Source: Luteolibacter flavescens (GTDB taxonomy: Bacteria > Verrucomicrobiota > Verrucomicrobiia > Verrucomicrobiales > Akkermansiaceae). From it: a stretch of DNA of 64,000 nt. The stretch lies in assembly GCF_025950085.1 (NCBI RefSeq), contig NZ_JAPDDS010000004.1:1-64000 (forward strand), read 5' to 3'. The notes below the pieces were generated by a model, which had not been told where the DNA came from, did not search any database, and saw only the letters and a program-made list of their open reading frames with translations. The position numbers and the translations under genes are program-made. Shown one piece after another: positions 59,180-64,000 of this stretch (its first letter is position 1; every line of letters starts with the position of its first letter).

Positions 59180-59830
59180 ATGCACCTCCTCAACCGCCGC
59201 CGCCTGCTGAAAAACTTCACCCTCGGGGCCGCGGGCCTGTGGGTGCCCGGGGCCTTCGCCGAAGCGCTGACGCTCACGCCGAGGCAAACCGAAGGGCCTT
59301 TCTACCCCGTGAATCTGCCGCTGGACACGGACAATGACCTGATCGTCCTGAATGATGGCCTCACGCCCGCGCTCGGGGAGATCACCCACTTCAGCGGCAA
59401 GGTTACCGACGTGAAGGGCGCGCCGATCCGCAATGCGGTGGTGGAGATCTGGCAGGTGGACCACCACGGCGTCTATATCCACGAGGGCAGTGATGGCGTG
59501 GAAAAGCGCGACAAGAATTTCCAAGGCTTCGGCCGCTTCCTCACCGGCTCGACCGGCGAGTATTACTTCCGCACCATCAAGCCGGTCCGCTATCCCGGCC
59601 GCACGCCGCACATCCACGTGGCGGTGAAGATGAAGGGCCACAAGAAGTGGACGACCCAGTGCTACATCAAGGGCGAGAAGCAGAACGACACGGACGGCGT
59701 GATCCGCGGCATCAAGGATGAGAAGCAGCGCGCCTCGGTGATCGTGGACTTCCTCCCGCTGCCCGGCGTGAAAACCGGCGAGCTGGCGGCGCGCTTCGAC
59801 ATCGTGATGGGATATACGCCGGAGGCATGA
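59180..59830 (+). CDS. Tat-exported intradiol ring-cleavage dioxygenase-like protein
   Basis: A 216-residue protein with a twin-arginine signal (NRRRLLKNFTLGAAGLW, residues 5-21) and a protocatechuate 3,4-dioxygenase-beta-like fold: RQTEGPFYPV, VVEIWQVDHHGVYIHE, NFQGFGRFLT, GEYYFRTIKPVRYPG and HIHVAVK. The four iron ligands expected (two Tyr, two His) can be mapped to Y99, Y138, H144 and H146. Substrate unknown; an extracytoplasmic aromatic-degrading role is inferred. ATG 59180; the open frame from 59096 lacks the Tat start. A bidirectional terminator follows directly. Confidence 0.82.
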   Translation: MHLLNRRRLLKNFTLGAAGLWVPGAFAEALTLTPRQTEGPFYPVNLPLDTDNDLIVLNDGLTPALGEITHFSGKVTDVKGAPIRNAVVEIWQVDHHGVYIHEGSDGVEKRDKNFQGFGRFLTGSTGEYYFRTIKPVRYPGRTPHIHVAVKMKGHKKWTTQCYIKGEKQNDTDGVIRGIKDEKQRASVIVDFLPLPGVKTGELAARFDIVMGYTPEA

Positions 59831-59831
59831 A

Positions 59832-59873
59832 AAAAGCCGGGAAGCAGGTTCGATCCGCTTCCCGGCTTTTGTT
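59832..59873. terminator. Bidirectional intrinsic terminator
   Basis: A perfect 14-bp stem (AAAAGCCGGGAAGC 59832-59845, GCTTCCCGGCTTTT 59857-59870), an 11-base loop and a T-rich flank on the right, mirrored by A's on the left. It serves the dioxygenase gene and the convergent stomatin gene. Confidence 0.9.
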
Positions 59874-59884
59874 TGGTCATTCGG

Positions 59885-59909
59885 GCGGAATGAATTCCGC
59901 GCTCCCAGG
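59885..59909 (+). repeat. Family A unit with a different palindrome
   Basis: Core GCGGAA-TGAA-TTCCGC (59885-59900) followed by the constant tail GCTCCCAGG (59901-59909). Only the tail and the preceding TCGG match the other family A units. Confidence 0.75.
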
Positions 59910-59914
59910 GAGTC

Positions 59915-60931
59915 TTACCGCAGGGGCGGGGGATTCGGGTTTCCGGCGAGCGGATTGGTGGCGATCACGTTTCCGCGGCTGGTGTCGAGCACCTTGGCGA
60001 GGGCGGCGACGGTGCCGCCGATGTCGCTGAGATTCTGCGGCAGGATCATCGTGTTGGTCTCCTTCGCGAGGTTGCCGAATTGCGTCACGTACTGCTCCGC
60101 GATGCGGAGGTTCACGGCGTCCTTGCCGCCGGGCTCCTGGATGGCGTGGGCGATGCGGACGATTCCCTCGGCGGTGGCATTTGCCAGCAGCTCGATCTCG
60201 CGGGCCTTGCCCTCGGCCTCGTTGATCTGGCTGAGCTTCTTCGCCTCGGATTGCTTGATGACTTCCTGCTTCTGGCCTTCGGCCACGTTGATCTGCGCCT
60301 CGCGCTGACCTTCGGAAAGGGCGATCTGCGCACGGCGTTCGCGCTCGGCACGCATCTGCTTCTCCAGCGCGTCCTGCACGGACTGCGGCGGCTTGATGTT
60401 CGCGATCTCGTAGCGCGTGATTTTCAGGCCCCACGGCTCGGACGCCTTGTCGAGCGCCTGGATCACCGCAGCATTGATCGTGTCGCGCTCCTCGAAGGTC
60501 TTGTCGAGTTCCAGCTTGCCGATCTCCGATCGCAGCGTCGTCTGGGCGAGCTGGCTCGCGGCGTAGTAGTAGTTCTCGATGCCGTAGGATGCGAGCTTCG
60601 CATCCAGCACCTGCATGTAGAGCAGGCCGTCGATCTCGATGGCGATGTTGTCCTTCGTGATACAAAACTGCGGCGGCACATCCATCGCCACTTCCTTCAG
60701 CGAGTGCTTGTAGGCCACGCGGTCGATGATCGGCACGGTGATGTGAAAGCCCGCCTCGAGCGTCTTGTGATACTTGCCGAGCCTCTCGACCACGTAGGCC
60801 TGGCGCTGGGGAACGATGCGGGCGGTTTTCAGCAGCGCGACCACGATCAGTGCGACCAGGCCGAGGGTGAAGATCAGTCCGAAGTTGCCGCTGTTCACGG
60901 CGAGGAGGTTGAGGGCCAGTTGGGTATTCAT
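59915..60931 (-). CDS. SPFH/stomatin-like membrane protein (slipin)
   Basis: A 338-residue protein with one N-terminal membrane helix (about residues 18-36, LIFTLGLVALIVVALLKTA) and an SPFH domain (IVPQRQAYVVERLGKYHKTLEAGFHI, NIAIEIDGLLYMQVLDAKLASYGIENY, TTLRSEIGKLELDKTFEERDTIN). A long Glu/Ala/Gln coiled coil then runs from about residue 195 to 270. Matches the paraslipin/QmcA group. Forms oligomeric membrane rings. It lies 25 bases after nfeD, the usual partner. Proposed operon: nfeD then this gene. ATG 60931. Confidence 0.88.
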   Translation of the reverse strand: MNTQLALNLLAVNSGNFGLIFTLGLVALIVVALLKTARIVPQRQAYVVERLGKYHKTLEAGFHITVPIIDRVAYKHSLKEVAMDVPPQFCITKDNIAIEIDGLLYMQVLDAKLASYGIENYYYAASQLAQTTLRSEIGKLELDKTFEERDTINAAVIQALDKASEPWGLKITRYEIANIKPPQSVQDALEKQMRAERERRAQIALSEGQREAQINVAEGQKQEVIKQSEAKKLSQINEAEGKAREIELLANATAEGIVRIAHAIQEPGGKDAVNLRIAEQYVTQFGNLAKETNTMILPQNLSDIGGTVAALAKVLDTSRGNVIATNPLAGNPNPPPLR

Positions 60932-60956
60932 GAGCGGATGGGGAAAAGTCGTGGTG

Positions 60957-61403
60957 TCAGAAGCGGGGGCGGACGTGGAAGGTGAGGCCTTCGCGGCGCT
61001 CGATGATGACGGTCTCTCCGGTGGCGACGGGAGCTTCGGAGCGGGCTTTCCAATTCGAGCCCTTGATCTCGATGAGACCGTCTTCGCCGCGGCCCGGGAG
61101 ATGGGCGATCACACGTGCCTCTCGACCGGTGAAGTCGTCATCGGCCATGCCGCCGCCATTCGCCGAGTGACCCACGAACCACTTCTTCACGAAGCGGCGC
61201 AGGGTGAAAAGCAGCAACAGGGAGGTGATCGCGAAGGTCGCCGCCTGCGAGCCCAGCCCCGGCGTCAGACCCAGCCAGGTGGTCACCGAGGTGGCAATCG
61301 CGCCTGCGCCGAAGAACACCATCACTACTCCAGGCGCGAAAAATTCCGCGAGGATCAATAGGACACCGGCGATCAGCCAGACGATTTCCGGATCTATGGG
61401 CAT
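60957..61403 (-). CDS. NfeD-family membrane protein
   Basis: A 148-residue protein with two or three membrane helices (residues 7-28, 32-50, 57-68: PEIVWLIAGVLLILAEFFAPG, VVMVFFGAGAIATSVTTWLG) and a C-terminal OB-fold domain (GREARVIAHLPGRGEDGLIEIKGSNWKARS, ETVIIERREGLTFHV). It belongs to the short NfeD class that pairs with stomatin-like proteins, as seen here. The pair is thought to organise membrane lipid domains; details unknown. ATG 61403. Confidence 0.88.
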   Translation of the reverse strand: MPIDPEIVWLIAGVLLILAEFFAPGVVMVFFGAGAIATSVTTWLGLTPGLGSQAATFAITSLLLLFTLRRFVKKWFVGHSANGGGMADDDFTGREARVIAHLPGRGEDGLIEIKGSNWKARSEAPVATGETVIIERREGLTFHVRPRF

Positions 61404-61554
61404 GAGGGTTGGTCAGGGGTTTCGGCAGCTTTCTAACACGGGACCTGCCCGCGCCGAATTACAATCTGGCCGGAATGCTCCACCGTCCAGAGGGGAAAAC
61501 GGGCGCGTGCAATGGGGTCTTGGCGCTGCGCCCATCTTCTCCCACGCTCCGCGC

Positions 61555-63111
61555 GTGACCACTTGGCAAACCGCCTGCTCGATCCTTGAAAGCTGCCTCG
61601 CCCGCGGCGTCCGTGAATTCGTCGTCTGCGCCGGAGCGCGGAATGCGGCGTTGGTGGAGGTGTTGGCGCGGGCCGAGGCGGCGGGGCTGGCGCGCGTGTG
61701 GCGGCATTTCGAGGAAAGGAGCGCGGGGTTTTTCGCGCTCGGGCGCACCATGGCCACGGGCGAGGCCTGCGCGGTGGTCACCACCAGCGGCACGGCGGTC
61801 GCTGAGCTGCTGCCCGCGGTGATCGAGGCGTATTACCAGGGCCGGCCGCTGCTCGCGCTCACGGCGGACCGTCCGGAGCGCTTCCGCGGCACCGGGGCAC
61901 CGCAGGCGATTTCCCAGCCGGGTATCTTTGGCGAGCATGCGGGGAGTGGCGATGTGACCGAGTGGAACCACCGCGGTCCGTGGCACTGGAATGTGGAGCT
62001 GGAGGAGGACTTCCAGCCCGGCGAATGGACGCCGCCGCAGCCGGTCGAGAATTTCCGCCCGCCGCTGCCGAATTACTCTGTCGCCGTTCTCGCCCGCTGG
62101 CTGCGCGAGGATCTCTACCGCGGGCTCGTGGTGATGATCGGCGATCTGGAGCCGGAGGATCACGAGACCGTTTTCCACTTCTGCCTGGACCTCGGCGCGC
62201 CCGTCGCGGTGGAGGCCACCAGCGGCTTGCGCGAGGCGCTCGGCCAGCTCGCCCTGCCGGATCCGGACCGCATGCTGAAGGATCGCCCACCGGGGAAGAT
62301 CCTGCGCCTCGGCGGCGTGCCGAGCGGGCGCTTCTGGCGGGACCTGGAGGACCTGCCTGACACGGAGATTTGGAACATCACGCGCACCGGCTTCCCGGGA
62401 CTTGCGCGGAAGTGCGATACCATCACCTCGCCCGTGGGCCGTGTGATCCAGGGCCTCGGCGACGTGGAAAATGCGGGCGACGCGCTCGACTACTTCCATC
62501 GTACTTCGCGCCGCGCCGGGGAGATCGATGACCTGCTGGAAGCCTATCCGGACAGCGAGCCGGGCCTGCTGCGCGTGCTGTCTTCCTACGCCTCCACGGG
62601 CTCGTCGCTGTATCTCGGGAACAGCATGCCCATCCGCGAGTGGAATCTCTTTGCCCAGCGCGACAAGCCCGTCACGGACGTGCGGGCGAACCGGGGTGCG
62701 AACGGTATCGATGGCCAGCTTTCCACCTGGCTGGGCTGGACGGCGGACGTCGAGGACTCGTGGTGCCTCGTGGGGGACCTGACCGCGCTCTACGACCTCG
62801 CCGCGCCGGCATGGCTTGGCCAGATCGAGACAAAGGGCCGTGTCTTCGTGGTGGTGAACAACGGCGGCGGCCAGATCTTCTCCCGCCTGCCGCGTCTCGA
62901 TGCGATGAGCGACCGGGCGAAGGACCTCATGCTGAATCCCCACGACGTGCGCCTCGATGGCTGGGCCGCGATGTGGGGCATGCGCTACCTGAAGATCACG
63001 AATGAAGACGGCTTCGACGCGCTGGAGCCGGGCGACGTTTCATTGCTCGTCGAGGTCATCCCGGATGCGGGCGAGACAAAGGAATTCTGGAAGGCGTGGG
63101 ATGCCAGGTAG
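61555..63111 (+). CDS. menD: Menaquinone synthesis enzyme MenD
   Basis: A 518-residue thiamine-diphosphate enzyme (SEPHCHC synthase). It shows HFEERSAGFFALG (catalytic Glu), TTSGTAVAELLPAVIEAYYQGRPLLALTADRPE, QAISQPGIFG and the TPP-binding GDLTALYDLAAP with NNGGGQIFSRLP. The usual N-terminal PGSRS substrate motif reads AGARN here. Start GTG 61555; GTG 61507 is an in-frame alternative. The downstream convergent gene is 6 bases away. Its presence implies menaquinone respiration. No other men genes are in the window. Confidence 0.88.
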   Translation: MTTWQTACSILESCLARGVREFVVCAGARNAALVEVLARAEAAGLARVWRHFEERSAGFFALGRTMATGEACAVVTTSGTAVAELLPAVIEAYYQGRPLLALTADRPERFRGTGAPQAISQPGIFGEHAGSGDVTEWNHRGPWHWNVELEEDFQPGEWTPPQPVENFRPPLPNYSVAVLARWLREDLYRGLVVMIGDLEPEDHETVFHFCLDLGAPVAVEATSGLREALGQLALPDPDRMLKDRPPGKILRLGGVPSGRFWRDLEDLPDTEIWNITRTGFPGLARKCDTITSPVGRVIQGLGDVENAGDALDYFHRTSRRAGEIDDLLEAYPDSEPGLLRVLSSYASTGSSLYLGNSMPIREWNLFAQRDKPVTDVRANRGANGIDGQLSTWLGWTADVEDSWCLVGDLTALYDLAAPAWLGQIETKGRVFVVVNNGGGQIFSRLPRLDAMSDRAKDLMLNPHDVRLDGWAAMWGMRYLKITNEDGFDALEPGDVSLLVEVIPDAGETKEFWKAWDAR

Positions 63112-63117
63112 CAGGCG

Positions 63118-63576
63118 CTACATCACCTCGCTGACGAAGAGCGCGGGCTCCTCCAGCGAGTCGCCCATGCGCAGGCCGAGCAGCTTTTGGTAAAGCGCGC
63201 TCGCCGGGGTGAGCAGGGTGATTTCGCGCCCCTCCCACTCCAGCGTCACGCCGCCCGCGGCGGGGACGAGCAGGAACCACTGGCTCTCGTCATCGAGATC
63301 CACCTCGACCAGCGCGCCCGCATCGATGGGGTCCTCGGTGCCGAATTCCGCGAGCTGCAGCGTCTCGAAGGCGGTCACGTCGCGCGCCATGTCCTCCACC
63401 TGCTTCGCCTGTCCGGCGGCCAGGTAGGAGGCCTCCAGACTACGGGTATCGTACTTGCTCTCCGCCTTGCTGCCGGGGTCGGTCGCGGCGGCATGGCTGT
63501 CGCGTGCGGCCTGCGTCAGGCGTTCGAAGCGTGAGCGGAGTTCGTTGCGGATGGCGTCGAGGAGTCGGTCTTTCAT
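63118..63576 (-). CDS. GreA/GreB C-terminal-like protein
   Basis: A 152-residue protein with an N-terminal helical part (MKDRLLDAIRNELRSRFERLTQAARDSH, then SKYDTRSLEASYLAAGQAKQVEDM, a short helix-turn-helix) and a C-terminal domain (ALVEVDLDDESQWFLLVPAAGGVTLEWEG, LLTPASALYQKLLGLRMGD). This resembles the FKBP-like C-terminal half of GreA/GreB and related short proteins of many Gram-negatives. The coiled-coil arm needed for transcript cleavage is shortened, so it may bind RNA polymerase without that activity. ATG 63576. Confidence 0.72.
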   Translation of the reverse strand: MKDRLLDAIRNELRSRFERLTQAARDSHAAATDPGSKAESKYDTRSLEASYLAAGQAKQVEDMARDVTAFETLQLAEFGTEDPIDAGALVEVDLDDESQWFLLVPAAGGVTLEWEGREITLLTPASALYQKLLGLRMGDSLEEPALFVSEVM

Positions 63577-63626
63577 CGGCGGGCGTGCAGCCTTGCGCGG
63601 ACCGGGCCGCGAGGCAAGATCGCGGC

Positions 63627-63980
63627 ATGTTGACCGTGTATGCCTACCAGAACTGTGACACCTGCCGGAAGGCGCTGAAGTGGCTGAAGGCGGAGGGCAT
63701 CTCGCACGAGGTGAAGGCGATCCGCGAGACGCCGCCGGCTCCTGCCGAGCTGCACGCTGCCATCAAGGCCCTCGGCGGCGAACTCCGCCCGCTCTTCAAT
63801 ACTGCCGGTGGCGACTACCGCGAGCTGGGCATGAAGGACAAGCTGCCCACCATGACCGCGGATGAAGCCGTCGCGCTGCTCTCGAAGAATGGCAATCTCG
63901 TGAAGCGGCCCTTCGTCATCGGCGAGGGCGTGGTGCTCACCGGCTTCAAGGAAGACGAGTGGCGGAAGGCGCTGAAGTAG
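63627..63980 (+). CDS. ArsC/Spx-family thioredoxin-fold protein
   Basis: A 117-residue protein with a CxxC motif (NCDTCRKALKWL, Cys 10 and 13), the family region LFNTAGGDYRELGMKDKLPT and the C-terminal NGNLVKRPFVIGEGVVLTGFKED, typical of the YffB/ArsC/Spx group (arsenate-reductase-like, with the CxxC form more common in the regulator-like Spx branch). ATG 63627. A reductase or a redox regulator is possible; I cannot decide. Confidence 0.82.
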   Translation: MLTVYAYQNCDTCRKALKWLKAEGISHEVKAIRETPPAPAELHAAIKALGGELRPLFNTAGGDYRELGMKDKLPTMTADEAVALLSKNGNLVKRPFVIGEGVVLTGFKEDEWRKALK

Positions 63981-64000
63981 GGCGCGCGGGTCACGGCTCG

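Overview
The window is GC-rich chromosomal DNA (roughly 65% by eye) from what is most likely a verrucomicrobium close to Luteolibacter or its relatives. The evidence is indirect. The secreted proteome has PEP-CTERM, autotransporter-associated beta-strand and ELWxxDGT repeat proteins, cytochrome c/PA14 proteins and a giant GH78 rhamnosidase, and there are lineage-type lipoproteins with a VPxAEPxxxQPG...DVRGIP module. Clear Shine-Dalgarno sequences are rare (rplL is an exception), GTG starts are frequent, and intergenic regions are packed with palindromic repeats. No rRNA is present, so the assignment is inference.

Layout. 1-0.26 kb: right end of an IS481-like element. 0.5-38.5 kb: mixed housekeeping and envelope genes in short units. 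These include a tandem pair of small membrane proteins, an MFS transporter, an L,D-transpeptidase, a MidA-like methyltransferase, an RlmI-type rRNA methyltransferase, a thioredoxin-like [2Fe-2S] ferredoxin, a PcfJ-domain protein, two papain-like hydrolases (NlpC/P60 and YiiX type), a cadherin/Ig-like surface protein, a coiled-coil vWA protein, an SDR epimerase and a YitT protein. They continue with an ELWxxDGT protein of 1026 residues, a cytochrome c-PA14 / beta-propeller pair, the rhamnosidase, a beta-strand-repeat surface protein, an AmiC-type amidase and a YmdB-like phosphodiesterase.

38.7-51.8 kb is the classical transcription/translation cluster tRNA-Thr, tuf, tRNA-Trp, secE, nusG, rplK, rplA, rplJ, rplL, rpoB, rpoC. 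Strong hairpins lie in the rplJ-rplL and rplL-rpoB gaps, and a U-tailed terminator follows rpoC. 51.8-53.4 kb is a gene-free island of repeats. 53.4-64 kb holds ftsK, manA, an orphan vsr, a PEP-CTERM protein, a Tat-exported intradiol dioxygenase, a stomatin/NfeD pair, menD, a GreA/GreB-C-like protein and an ArsC/Spx-type protein.

The main unexplained structure is the intergenic repeat content. At least six families recur: (A) a palindrome of variable sequence followed by a constant GCTCCCAGG tail; (B) a partner repeat containing GCCGGCTAAAGCCAGC; (C) an ~89-bp multi-palindrome element in both orientations; (D) a 230-bp element with a CGCGAAA hairpin; (E) an ~180-bp composite of family A parts; (F) an ~200-bp element whose palindrome shows a compensatory base-pair change. 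There are also 7-bp tandem arrays, one of them immediately upstream of the L,D-transpeptidase gene. The cell-envelope genes suggest a free-living, polysaccharide-degrading, menaquinone-using didermic bacterium.
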